Numbered from the stretch's first letter, positions 1 through 6,421 are shown. The stretch: DNA of 6,993 nucleotides from Verrucomicrobiota bacterium (GCA_003218345.1 QHNF01000023.1:3021-10013), one strand, 5' to 3'. A program made the numbers and translations. The notes: a model not told the origin generated them from the letters alone.

Positions 1-50
1 CCGGCAAGATTTTAGATACGTAATTCTCAAGTAACGCGGCAATTGCCTAT

Positions 51-126
51 CTCGGCAAGCTGCCGAGACCTGCAGGCTGGCAGCTTGCGTTCCCCAGCAC
101 ATGCAGGCGTGACGCGTGCGCTACTC
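51..126. repeat. Hairpin cluster with a degenerate copy of the palindromic repeat
   Basis: The 165 bases downstream of hflC hold no gene I can support, but are rich in inverted repeats. Bases 51-57 and 61-67 form a perfect 7-bp hairpin with a 3-base loop. Bases 56-64 and 79-87 form a competing perfect 9-bp inverted repeat, and 69-76 (cctgcagg) is a palindrome. Bases 94-126 begin ccagcac and end gacgcgtgcgctac, matching the outer arm of the element at 4143-4169 apart from an internal change and a short insertion. I read this as a diverged relative of the same dispersed family. It lies where hflC transcription would end, but no T-run follows the hairpins on the minus strand, so a classical intrinsic terminator is not supported. 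Confidence 0.5.
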
Positions 127-165
127 GCGCTGACGGCCGATGGCACCTGGGCGAAGCATGTCGAA

Positions 166-1203
166 TCAATGCGCCGGTTTTGGTGGAGCCACCGCTTCAG
201 CCATCGACTTTAGCATGCGGCCCAGATCGCTGTTGGTCGAAAGGACAGCTGTCGTGTCTTTTTCAAAAGCGGCGCGCATCACGTCGAGGCTGCGAAGAAA
301 CGAATAAAATTCCTGCGCCTCGGGAGGATTGAAGGCTGCAGCGTAAATGAAAGCAGCTTCCGCGTCGGCTTTGCCTTCGATCTCAAGCGCATTTTTGGTG
401 GCAGCAGAACTGATTGCAGCAACGTCGCTTTCTTTTTGGCCGCTGATGTTAGCGGCTTCGCCACGCCCTTCGGAACGGAATCGCGCGGCGATCTGATGCC
501 GCTCGCTCGACATGCGTTCGATTATTTTCTCCGCGACTGCCGGATTGTATTTGCTGCGCTTGAAGCGTTCATCGAGCAATTCGATTCCGAAATCGGCGAT
601 CTTTTGCCGGGTGCGTTCGGTGATCTGTTTCTCGATTTCGCCGCGGCCAAACTCGATATCCGGAATAGAGCTGGGCAGGACCGTGCCGCTTTTCTCAAGC
701 TCCTCATCGCGCAACGGTTTTCGCGCTTTGGTCACTCGAATAATCTCGACAAGATCGTGCGCCGCGACCGCGGTGCGCGTTTCGCTCCCGAGTATGTCAT
801 CGAGCCGTGAAAGCGCGCTGCGCTCGTCATTGAGCCGATTGTAATAGAGAAACGGATCGCTTATACGCCACCGGGCGAAGCAATCGACGATGATGTAGAG
901 TTTGTCTTTCGTGGGACATTCGGTCGGCGGTCCGTCCCAGGCGAGGATGCGCTTGTCGAAGCGCTGCACCTTATCGATGACCGGGAATTTTATTTTCAAT
1001 CCGGGAGAACTAACCGTGCGGATGATCTTGCCGAAACGCGTAATGATAGCGCTTTCGTACTGATGGACAACGAAGAGCAACGTTCCCCATTTCAGCGCGG
1101 TCAGAATGAAAAGAACGCCCAGGATCGACATCAACCGGCTTTGCAAAAATCGCACGATGGCCGAGATGGCCGCAGGTCGTGGAGTCACATCGATCACATT
1201 CAT
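166..1203 (-). CDS. hflC: HflC, SPFH-domain membrane protein (FtsH modulator subunit)
   Basis: 345-aa stomatin/prohibitin/flotillin/HflK-C family protein. In characterised bacteria HflC pairs with HflK in a large inner-membrane complex with its bulk on the periplasmic side, enclosing the AAA protease FtsH and modulating its access to membrane proteins. A single membrane segment lies at about residues 25-47, after an unusually long N-terminal lead. The SPFH start follows (ESAIITRFGK, 50-59), then the FARWRISDP motif (109-117), a charged segment at about 155-195 as in E. coli HflC, and a coiled-coil stretch. This coiled coil carries SERHQIAARFRSEGRGEA (233-250) and GKADAEA (277-283). The tail LSTNSDLGRMLK matches the E. 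coli VMSPDSDFFRYMK ending. Length is close to E. coli HflC (334 aa). The ATG overlaps the hflK stop in an ATGA, implying translational coupling. Family assignment is secure; the partner function is from homology. Confidence 0.95.
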   Translation of the reverse strand: MNVIDVTPRPAAISAIVRFLQSRLMSILGVLFILTALKWGTLLFVVHQYESAIITRFGKIIRTVSSPGLKIKFPVIDKVQRFDKRILAWDGPPTECPTKDKLYIIVDCFARWRISDPFLYYNRLNDERSALSRLDDILGSETRTAVAAHDLVEIIRVTKARKPLRDEELEKSGTVLPSSIPDIEFGRGEIEKQITERTRQKIADFGIELLDERFKRSKYNPAVAEKIIERMSSERHQIAARFRSEGRGEAANISGQKESDVAAISSAATKNALEIEGKADAEAAFIYAAAFNPPEAQEFYSFLRSLDVMRAAFEKDTTAVLSTNSDLGRMLKSMAEAVAPPKPAH

Positions 1204-2183
1204 GGCGATGTTCGGGGCTGCTCCGTTGGCAGCAGCGGTAATGTCTGGAGAATGTTCTTCAAGCTGTCATCGATGATGATTTTCTTCTGCAAACTGGGAA
1301 GGATCGCTTGCATCGCTTCGAGATAGAGACGGCGACGCGTCACGTCCGGTGCTTTGCGATACTCGGCGAGCAACAATGAAAACTTTTGTGCTTCGCCTCT
1401 GGCTTGGTTCACTCGATGGAAGGCATATGCTTCGGCTTGTTTCTCGCGCTCTTTTGCCTGACCGCGCGCGTTCGGAACGGCATCATTATAGACTGCCCAG
1501 GCCTGGTTAATCGCCGTTTGCTTCTCCTGTTGCGCCTGGTTGACCTCGTTGAAGGCCGCCTGCACGACCGGCGGCGGACGCACTGTTGCCAGTTGTACTT
1601 GTTGGATCTGAATTCCCAGGCCGTACTGCGAACACAGGTCGGCCAGACGTTTCAAAGTTGACGTCTCAATGTCGTGTCGCCCAATCGTGAGCACTTCGTC
1701 TACGGTGCGATCGCCGATTACCTCGCGCATCACGCTTTCGGAAAGATCGCGCAACGTTTTCTCCGGTTCGCGCGCGCCGAACAAGTACACTTTCGGGTCG
1801 GTGATTCGATACTGCACGACCCACGGCACAAGTGCGGTATTGAGATCGCCCGTGATCATGGTCTCGGTCTCCGCCGGTTCCACATCCCCCTGGTAGATGT
1901 TGGTCGCATTCGGCGAGCTAAAACCGAATTCGAGTTTCAACAATCGCTGCGTCGGCACGATGTGAATCTCATCGATGTACGCAATAGCGTAAGCGAGCCC
2001 GGGATTAACGATATCGTGGTAAGCGCCAAAGCGCGTCTTCACCCCAACGGAGTTTGCCGGGATCGTTGTGAAACCGAACAACAGTGTGAACGATGTGACG
2101 AGAAGTCCGACGCAGGCAACCAAGCCGAGCAGCAACCGCACCGGCTTGATCTGAAGACTCTCGGCAACCATCGGTCTCGCCAT
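1200..2183 (-). CDS. hflK: HflK, SPFH-domain membrane protein (partner of HflC)
   Basis: 327-aa SPFH protein and first gene of the hflK-hflC operon. One membrane segment sits at about 16-38. The SPFH domain follows with VGVKTRFG (46-53), the HflK signature TGDLNTALVPWVVQYRITDP (111-130), SESVMREVIGDRT (148-160) and VLTIGR (164-169). The tail-side motif is RPPPVVQAAFNEVNQAQQE (202-220), then a coiled coil with PNARGQAKEREKQAEAYA. E. coli HflK is about 419 aa; this one is shorter because the Gly-rich cytoplasmic N-terminus is absent and the C-terminus is short. HflK rather than HflC is indicated by the gene order, the PPxxVxxAF motif and the VLT motif. No strong Shine-Dalgarno precedes the ATG; Met5, preceded by GAGA, is an alternative start. 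No hflX or ftsH lies in the window. Confidence 0.94.
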   Translation of the reverse strand: MARPMVAESLQIKPVRLLLGLVACVGLLVTSFTLLFGFTTIPANSVGVKTRFGAYHDIVNPGLAYAIAYIDEIHIVPTQRLLKLEFGFSSPNATNIYQGDVEPAETETMITGDLNTALVPWVVQYRITDPKVYLFGAREPEKTLRDLSESVMREVIGDRTVDEVLTIGRHDIETSTLKRLADLCSQYGLGIQIQQVQLATVRPPPVVQAAFNEVNQAQQEKQTAINQAWAVYNDAVPNARGQAKEREKQAEAYAFHRVNQARGEAQKFSLLLAEYRKAPDVTRRRLYLEAMQAILPSLQKKIIIDDSLKNILQTLPLLPTEQPRTSP

Positions 2184-2336
2184 AAACGAGTGTTTATTGA
2201 CTCACAGGCGTCCCAGAGCGCAAGCAATTAACGCGCATTATTGTTGTGGTCGCGGAAGCGCATTGATCAGCTGGCCTTGCGAGTGACTGTCCTTGCAATG
2301 TAATCTTACTGAAGCGCGCCCCGGCGCCGCCCTAAC

Positions 2337-2364
2337 TTGGCTCGTCGCAAATCGCTGCTAAAAT
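2337..2364 (+). promoter_or_regulatory. Probable sigma-70-type promoter of the peroxiredoxin cluster
   Basis: TTGGCT at 2337-2342 (4 of 6 matches to the -35 consensus) and TAAAAT at 2359-2364 (5 of 6 matches to the -10 consensus) are separated by 16 bases. The -10 ends 22 bases before the peroxiredoxin ATG, leaving a short leader that contains a GGAG Shine-Dalgarno at 2375-2378, 8 bases from the start. The rest of the 203-bp divergent region 2184-2386 must also hold the hflK promoter, which I could not place with confidence. I saw no clear OxyR- or PerR-like operator. Promoter consensus in this phylum is assumed, not known. Confidence 0.5.
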
Positions 2365-2386
2365 CTCAGAAACTGGAGAACTCAAG

Positions 2387-2920
2387 ATGAACAAAATATT
2401 CTTATCTGGAATTGTCGCGCTGAGTACATTGGCATTTATGCAAGCAGCTGAGACGCAAAACCAACCGGCGGCCGGAACGCCTGCGCCGGATTTTAGTCTC
2501 ACCACGGGGGATGGCTCGCAGGTGAGTCTGAAAGATTATCGCGGGAAATGGGTGGTGCTCTATTTTTATCCAAAAGATTTCACAAGCGGTTGCACGATGG
2601 AAGCGCACAATTTTCAGCGTGACCTCGCAAAGTACGAGCAGGAAGGCGCAGTCGTTCTCGGAGTGAGCGTGGACACGGCGCAATCGCACAAAGATTTTTG
2701 CGCGAAGGAAGGACTCAATTTCAAGTTGCTGGCCGATCCCGATGCAAAGGTCTCCACCGAGTATGGATCGGTGATGGATTACAAGGGAAGCAAACTTGCG
2801 GCGCGCAATACATTCATCATTAATCCGCAAGGCGAGATCGCCAAGGTTTACACCGGCGTGAAACCAGCCGACCACAGCGAGCAGGTCCTTAAAGACTTAG
2901 CAGAGCTGAAGAAAAGTTAA
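2387..2920 (+). CDS. Exported PrxQ/Bcp-type thioredoxin-dependent peroxiredoxin
   Basis: 177-aa AhpC/TSA-family peroxiredoxin that should reduce H2O2 and organic hydroperoxides. Residues 1-21 form a Sec-type signal peptide: Lys3, a hydrophobic core from 4 to about 18, and likely cleavage near Ala20/Ala21. The enzyme is therefore predicted to act outside the cytoplasm. The fold begins at APDFSLTTGDG (33-43). The active site is FYPKDFTSGCT, with peroxidatic Cys69 and Ser where Bcp proteins usually have Pro; Thr66 and Arg140 complete the usual triad. The position five residues after Cys69, resolving Cys in many Bcp proteins, is His74. A second cysteine, Cys105 in DFCAKEGL, is 36 residues downstream, the spacing of PrxQ enzymes whose resolving Cys is in helix 3. 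It leads a tight cluster with the DUF1059 gene, 18 bp away. Confidence 0.92.
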   Translation: MNKIFLSGIVALSTLAFMQAAETQNQPAAGTPAPDFSLTTGDGSQVSLKDYRGKWVVLYFYPKDFTSGCTMEAHNFQRDLAKYEQEGAVVLGVSVDTAQSHKDFCAKEGLNFKLLADPDAKVSTEYGSVMDYKGSKLAARNTFIINPQGEIAKVYTGVKPADHSEQVLKDLAELKKS

Positions 2921-2938
2921 TCAAACCGCAGGAGTACA

Positions 2939-3130
2939 ATGGCAGCTCAAAGAAAATCGATCGATTGCCGGGACTATCCGAGTGAGAAAAATTGCTCGCT
3001 CAAAATCTCCGGAACGGAAGAGGAAGTGCTCGATGCGGCAGTCCAACACGCGCTCTCTGCACACGGGCATCACAACACGCCGGAGTTGCGCCAACAGATC
3101 AAGTCGATGCTCAAAGACGAAGCCGACTAG
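2939..3130 (+). CDS. Small DUF1059 family protein
   Basis: 63-aa soluble protein matching DUF1059, a family of small proteins with a CRD motif near the N-terminus. Visible features are DCRDYPSEKNC (9-19, with Cys10 and Cys19), the SGTEEEVLDAAVQHALSAHG helix region (24-43) and a histidine-rich turn (His37, His42, His44, His45). The Cys and His residues could bind a metal, but I cannot show this and the family has no established function. A strong AGGAG lies at 2930-2934, only 4 bases before the ATG, and fixes the start. With 18 bp separating it from the peroxiredoxin stop it is probably co-transcribed, which suggests, without proving, an accessory role in peroxide or envelope stress. Confidence 0.85.
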   Translation: MAAQRKSIDCRDYPSEKNCSLKISGTEEEVLDAAVQHALSAHGHHNTPELRQQIKSMLKDEAD

Positions 3131-3165
3131 GAACCAGCAGCCTCTAGTGGCGCGCGGGGGACGCC

Positions 3166-3996
3166 GTGCGAAAACATCGCGCAATTCTCATTGTCGCGGC
3201 AGTATATCTTGCTGTGATTCTCTTCGGCCGCTTGCCCGATCATCTGATTCTCTTTCCAACAAAGACTCCGATCGACGCTGCTAGTGCTGTTCGTAAAACA
3301 TTGCCATTTCAAAACGGGGAATTGGAAGTCTGGACAGGACAATCGCGCCGAGCGCAACAACAACGTCGTGCGGACAGTTACATCTTGCGCTTCTACGGTA
3401 ACGCAGATCGCGCGGAGCGCTGGGTAGCAGCGGAAGCTGAAGAATGGAATGATCGCGCCGTTGAAGTCTGGGGAATGAATTATCCCGGCTTCGGCGGCAG
3501 CACTGGTCCGGCGCGGCTTTCGCTGATCGGACCCGCTGCGCTCGCGGCCTTCGACGAACTGAAACGCCACGCGGCGAACCAGCCAATTGTTGTCTTTGGC
3601 GCAAGCATCGGCGCAACCGCTGCGCTTCACGTGGCAGCGAATCGTCCGGCTGCCGGATTGATTTTGCAAAATCCTCCACCGCTGCGCGAAATCATTCTGC
3701 GCCGGTTCGGCTGGTGGAATCTGTGGCTGCTGGCTGGTCCGGTTGCTCTGCAAATTCCGAGAGACCTCGACAGCATTTCAAGCGCGAAGGCCATTCGCAC
3801 GCCGGCAATCTTTTTGCTGGCGGAAAGAGATGAAATCGTTCCGCCTCGTTACCACCAGATAGTAGTTAAAGCTTACGCCGGAGAAAAGCGTGTGATCCCC
3901 ATGCACGGCGCCTATCACAACGACCCGATCGAAGGCACAGCGCTGGCAGAATTCCGTAACGCGCTGGATTGGCTATTGACGCAGACGAAGAATTAA
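3166..3996 (+). CDS. Membrane-anchored alpha/beta hydrolase (BEM46/ABHD13-like)
   Basis: 276-aa serine hydrolase-fold protein, substrate unknown. An N-terminal hydrophobic segment (about 7-21) looks like an uncleaved anchor, placing the catalytic domain outside the cytoplasm. The oxyanion-side strand is RFYGNADRAERW (75-86), where relatives usually have HGNA. NYPGFGGSTG (105-114) follows. The nucleophile elbow is GASIG (145-149), with Ser147 as nucleophile. The acid is probably Asp222 in LLAERDEIVP, and the base His251 in GAYHNDP. All three are present and in order, so an active esterase or lipase-like enzyme is expected. The start is GTG at 3166, preceded by a G-rich GGGGGA at 3156-3161. The gene lies 35 bp after the DUF1059 gene and is the probable last gene of that operon. 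BEM46-like is a motif-based inference. Confidence 0.87.
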   Translation: MRKHRAILIVAAVYLAVILFGRLPDHLILFPTKTPIDAASAVRKTLPFQNGELEVWTGQSRRAQQQRRADSYILRFYGNADRAERWVAAEAEEWNDRAVEVWGMNYPGFGGSTGPARLSLIGPAALAAFDELKRHAANQPIVVFGASIGATAALHVAANRPAAGLILQNPPPLREIILRRFGWWNLWLLAGPVALQIPRDLDSISSAKAIRTPAIFLLAERDEIVPPRYHQIVVKAYAGEKRVIPMHGAYHNDPIEGTALAEFRNALDWLLTQTKN

Positions 3997-4023
3997 TACG
4001 TTCCGCGCGCTCCAGAGCATCCG

Positions 4024-4169
4024 GGGTAGCGCACGCGTCTCGCGTGCTGGCGATGGTGTCCCGCCCATCGCAAACTTTTCTTGTGTGGTACCAACGTCTG
4101 AATCGCATCATAAGAAAAGATCGTTTCGGCGCGACGCCGAAACCAGCACGCGAGACGCATGCGCTACCC
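4024..4169. repeat. 146-bp structured inverted repeat (REP-like, dispersed family)
   Basis: Two 27-base arms, 4024-4050 and 4143-4169, are inverted copies with one mismatch. Each arm contains a small hairpin: GCACGCG-TCT-CGCGTGC at 4031-4047, and its counterpart at 4146-4162. Inside each arm lies a second hairpin: 4050-4056 with 4065-4071 on the left (7 bp) and 4123-4131 with 4135-4143 on the right (9 bp). These second stems differ in sequence but hold the same position. Further inward both halves share an inverted 8-mer, cttttctt at 4075-4082 against aagaaaag at 4112-4119. The centre, 4083-4111, is unique. The element separates the hydrolase from the membrane protein gene. I read it as a pair of head-to-head REP-like units, with a degenerate relative at 94-126. 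No transposase is present. Confidence 0.82.
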
Positions 4170-4243
4170 GATCCGTGGCCATCTTCGTGCGCTGCCATTT
4201 GTCGCTCGATTTTCTGAGGTGGCGTGCGTTAAGGTCGCGCGCC

Positions 4244-4843
4244 ATGCAGAACCAGTTGAATCTCATGAGCAGTTTCGAGTTCATCGCTGCGCTGATGTCG
4301 ATCATCATCGGTCTGGGCGTGACGAACCTGCTCGCCGGCGCCGGGCGCGCGTTTTACCGCCGGAGGGAAAACCCGCTCGATCAAGTCCACATTGTCCTTA
4401 CCATCGCGACCCTGCTGCTGCTGGTTTTGCAATGGTGGGTCACATTTAAGTGGAACACCGAGGTCAACTGGAGCTTCGACAGGTTCCTCGTGCTGATCGT
4501 TTGGACCATCGCGCTCTACATGCTTACGGTGTTCCTTTACCCGCCCGATCTGTCGAAGGCGGAAGAACACCAAGGCCGCTTCGAGCGGAACCGCGCGGGC
4601 TACTACTCCACGTTTATCGCGATGTGTTTGCTCGACATCGCGCAAACGGGAATTCGCGGTGAACTTTTGAAGCCAATTTGGTACGTGCCGTTTGTCGGGC
4701 AATATGCGCTCCTTGCCGGCGCCGGCCTGATTGCGCGCCGACGCGGTTACGATCGGTTTTTCGCGTGGTACCAGTTGATCAGATTGCTGATCTGGTCACT
4801 CGTGGTGAGAAGATATCTCGTCGGGAATGCGATGGCTCCCTAG
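4244..4843 (+). CDS. Uncharacterised six-helix integral membrane protein
   Basis: 199 aa from the ATG at 4244. I do not recognise a named family. About six membrane segments can be seen: roughly 10-32 (FEFIAALMSIIIGLGVTNLL), 48-67, 80-99, 121-138, 147-165 and 172-190. The loops are rich in Arg (GRAFYRRRENP, RFERNRAGYY, ARRRGYDR). The N-terminal FEF...GLGVTxLLxGxGR pattern resembles a widespread class of unnamed bacterial membrane proteins. No catalytic or transport motif is visible. The open frame extends upstream to 4085, but that part runs through the repeat element and encodes low-quality peptide, so it is rejected. AAGG at 4230-4233 supports the ATG at 4244; the ATG at 4265 is an alternative. 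It ends 21 bp from the convergent oxidoreductase gene. Confidence 0.75.
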   Translation: MQNQLNLMSSFEFIAALMSIIIGLGVTNLLAGAGRAFYRRRENPLDQVHIVLTIATLLLLVLQWWVTFKWNTEVNWSFDRFLVLIVWTIALYMLTVFLYPPDLSKAEEHQGRFERNRAGYYSTFIAMCLLDIAQTGIRGELLKPIWYVPFVGQYALLAGAGLIARRRGYDRFFAWYQLIRLLIWSLVVRRYLVGNAMAP

Positions 4844-4864
4844 CCGGACGCGGGGTAGTCAGGG

Positions 4865-5896
4865 CTAAATCGCTACCCATTCGTTCCGTGCTCGAGAATC
4901 GGCGACAGCTTGCACGACGCGCATGTAGCGAAGACCCTCTTCGAAATTCGGATGAGGACGCACACGGCCCTTCGATTTCACCGCGGCGAGAAAATCTTCT
5001 TCCACGCGCCATTCGCCTTCCAACTCCGGAGGAAGATCGACCACCTGTAGCGCGCGATCGCCAACCTTTCCCGCCTGCACGACGTCGGAACCGAAATCGT
5101 AAGTGAGAGTGCCGGCGTTGCCGTAAATTTCCAGCCGATCGCCTGGAGCCATCGCGTCAACCCCGCTGAACTCGAGCACACCCTCAGCGCCGTTATCGAA
5201 CGCGCACAGCACCGTTAACAAATCGGGAATGATTACTTCGTAGCCCTGACGGATTGGATGAATAATTTTTGCGCGAGCGAAGACTCCGTTGATATCACCG
5301 AACCAGCGCTGTAACACTTCGACGTAAATCCCCAGCGTGAGCACGTTCAGCCCGCTGATTTCGATCCTTTGCCGCCAATGCGGTGGAGCTTCGGGACCCA
5401 GATAATTACTGGTAAAACTTTGCAGTCGCACGTGATGCGGGCGGCCAATGTAATCCTCGGCGAGAAGTTTTTTTACAAGCAGGTCGGCGCGCATGCCCAT
5501 GGGGGGCGGACAAAGCATTGTCACCAGTTCGGGATAACGCTTGGACGCGGCGAGCATTTCCTCGGCTTCAGCCAGATCCATCGCCATGCGCGCTTGACAA
5601 AAAACGTGTTTGCCTGCTTCAAGCGCCGAGATGGTCACCGCTGAATGCATGACCGGCGGAGTGCCGATCCAGATAATATCGAGGTCCGGCAAGGCCAGGA
5701 GCTCGGCCCAGTTCCGCATCGGCGTTGCCGATGGATAATGTTCGCGACAAAAATTTTCCGAGCTTTCGTACGTCGAATTAGAGACAGCGACGATCTCGAC
5801 TTCCGGATGTTTCTTGAGAGCCGGCAAATGACGAGCGCGAACGATGTTGCCCGCCCCAACAATCCCAACCCGCAGTTTTTGATTGTTTTTTTGCAT
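4865..5896 (-). CDS. Gfo/Idh/MocA-family oxidoreductase-like protein with altered active site
   Basis: 343-aa protein with the two-domain Gfo/Idh/MocA architecture. The N-terminal Rossmann fold has VGIVGAGNI (10-18) for NAD(P) binding, then IGTPPVMHS (77-85) and ALEAGKHVFC (91-100). The C-terminal alpha/beta substrate domain runs from about 130 onward. Normal length for the family, whose members oxidise sugars or inositols or reduce related keto compounds. The usual EKP motif, whose Lys is catalytic, is replaced by Gln101-Ala102-Arg103. The second motif (DxGxHxxD in relatives) reads TLGIYVEV at 187-194, losing Asp and His. The frame is otherwise intact, so this is not a decayed gene. It may catalyse a different reaction, or bind the cofactor without ordinary dehydrogenase activity. 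Substrate unknown. It stands alone on its strand; no convincing Shine-Dalgarno is seen. Confidence 0.88.
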   Translation of the reverse strand: MQKNNQKLRVGIVGAGNIVRARHLPALKKHPEVEIVAVSNSTYESSENFCREHYPSATPMRNWAELLALPDLDIIWIGTPPVMHSAVTISALEAGKHVFCQARMAMDLAEAEEMLAASKRYPELVTMLCPPPMGMRADLLVKKLLAEDYIGRPHHVRLQSFTSNYLGPEAPPHWRQRIEISGLNVLTLGIYVEVLQRWFGDINGVFARAKIIHPIRQGYEVIIPDLLTVLCAFDNGAEGVLEFSGVDAMAPGDRLEIYGNAGTLTYDFGSDVVQAGKVGDRALQVVDLPPELEGEWRVEEDFLAAVKSKGRVRPHPNFEEGLRYMRVVQAVADSRARNEWVAI

Positions 5897-5917
5897 TGGC
5901 TATGTGCGATATCGATC

Positions 5918-5947
5918 TTGCGAGCTCGATGCGCTTTTGTGCGAGCT
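5918..5947. promoter_or_regulatory. Direct repeat in the divergent oxidoreductase/rpmB intergenic region
   Basis: The 167-bp region 5897-6063 lies between divergent genes. TGCGAGCT occurs at 5919-5926 and again at 5940-5947, exactly 21 bp apart, or about two helical turns, and a shorter gtgcga is at 5904-5909. This spacing is what a dimeric regulator could use, and the copies sit just upstream of the oxidoreductase start. TTGACC appears at 5952-5957 and 6011-6016 on the rpmB side as possible -35 boxes, but I find no matching -10 at normal spacing. The repeat is short enough to be chance. Confidence 0.2.
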
Positions 5948-6063
5948 AAATTTGACCGTGATGTGCAGTGGTTCGTTCAACTCCGAAAACTTTCGCGAGT
6001 GAACATCCACTTGACCCGCCCATCTGTGCGCGGCAGCTTACGCATCTCTTCTCGAGATTAATT

Positions 6064-6327
6064 ATGTCAAGAATTTGTAGTATCACAGGATCTAGAGCCA
6101 TGCGCGGCAGCGTTATTCACAGGCGCGGTTTGGCCAAGAAAAAAGGCGGCGTGGGTCGGCATGTTACGAAAAATGTGCCGCGTGTTTTCGCGCCCAATTT
6201 GCGTCGCCAGCGCATTTGGGTGCCGGAATTAAAGAAATTTGTGCGCGTTCGCGTAACGGCACGCGGTCTAAAGACGATCAACAAAAACGGCGCCTACAAG
6301 GTGCTTAAAAAAGCCGGCGCCATCTAA
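6064..6327 (+). CDS. rpmB: 50S ribosomal protein L28
   Basis: 87-aa basic protein of the large ribosomal subunit. The N-terminus MSRICSITGSRAMRGSVIHR carries the L28 pattern SRxCxxTG; FAPNLRRQRIWVPE (42-55) corresponds to the FLPNLQSHRFWVE block of E. coli L28. It ends with VRVTARGLKTINKNGA and a basic tail. The segment AKKKGGVGRHVTKNV (24-38) is longer than in E. coli. There is only one Cys (Cys5), so this is the zinc-free form of L28. The open frame continues upstream to 5968, but ATG 6064 gives the conserved N-terminus and has a weak GAG at 6054-6056. No rpmG lies next to it; panD is 94 bp downstream on the same strand. Confidence 0.96.
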   Translation: MSRICSITGSRAMRGSVIHRRGLAKKKGGVGRHVTKNVPRVFAPNLRRQRIWVPELKKFVRVRVTARGLKTINKNGAYKVLKKAGAI

Positions 6328-6421
6328 TTGGATGCCAACGCTTCCGTAAGGTCGCAGACTGAACACAGTCGGGGTCTGACACAGATGCCCTGCAAATTCG
6401 ATTAGCGATCGGTCAGTGGCG

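Noticed and set aside
2402..2875. Long open frame antisense to the peroxiredoxin
   Set aside because: It mirrors a strongly supported gene and its translation has no recognisable domain.
3127..3753. Long open frame antisense to the hydrolase
   Set aside because: It lies opposite an intact catalytic-triad enzyme; its peptide is compositionally odd and unrecognisable.
4085..4243. N-terminal extension of the membrane protein frame
   Set aside because: It runs through the right arm of the palindromic element and encodes Arg/Ser/Thr-rich peptide unlike a leader. The ATG at 4244 starts immediately before a clear membrane segment.
4229..4702. Open frame antisense to the membrane protein
   Set aside because: It is rich in Arg, Asp, Gln and His as expected for the reverse complement of hydrophobic codons, so it is a shadow.
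4853..4878. Inverted repeat gggtag / ctaccc between the convergent genes, considered as a bidirectional terminator
   Set aside because: Only a 6-bp stem with a 14-base loop and no T-run on either side; it also overlaps the oxidoreductase stop.
5968..6063. Upstream extension of the rpmB frame
   Set aside because: L28 proteins begin MSRxC, which is met exactly by ATG 6064; the extra residues match nothing in the family.
6357..6370. Small hairpin between rpmB and panD, considered as a terminator
   Set aside because: Five base pairs, no T-run; could be chance.
6416..6421. GTG start for panD
   Set aside because: It adds two residues and shifts the pyruvoyl serine to 27; ATG 6422 puts all active-site residues at their known numbers.
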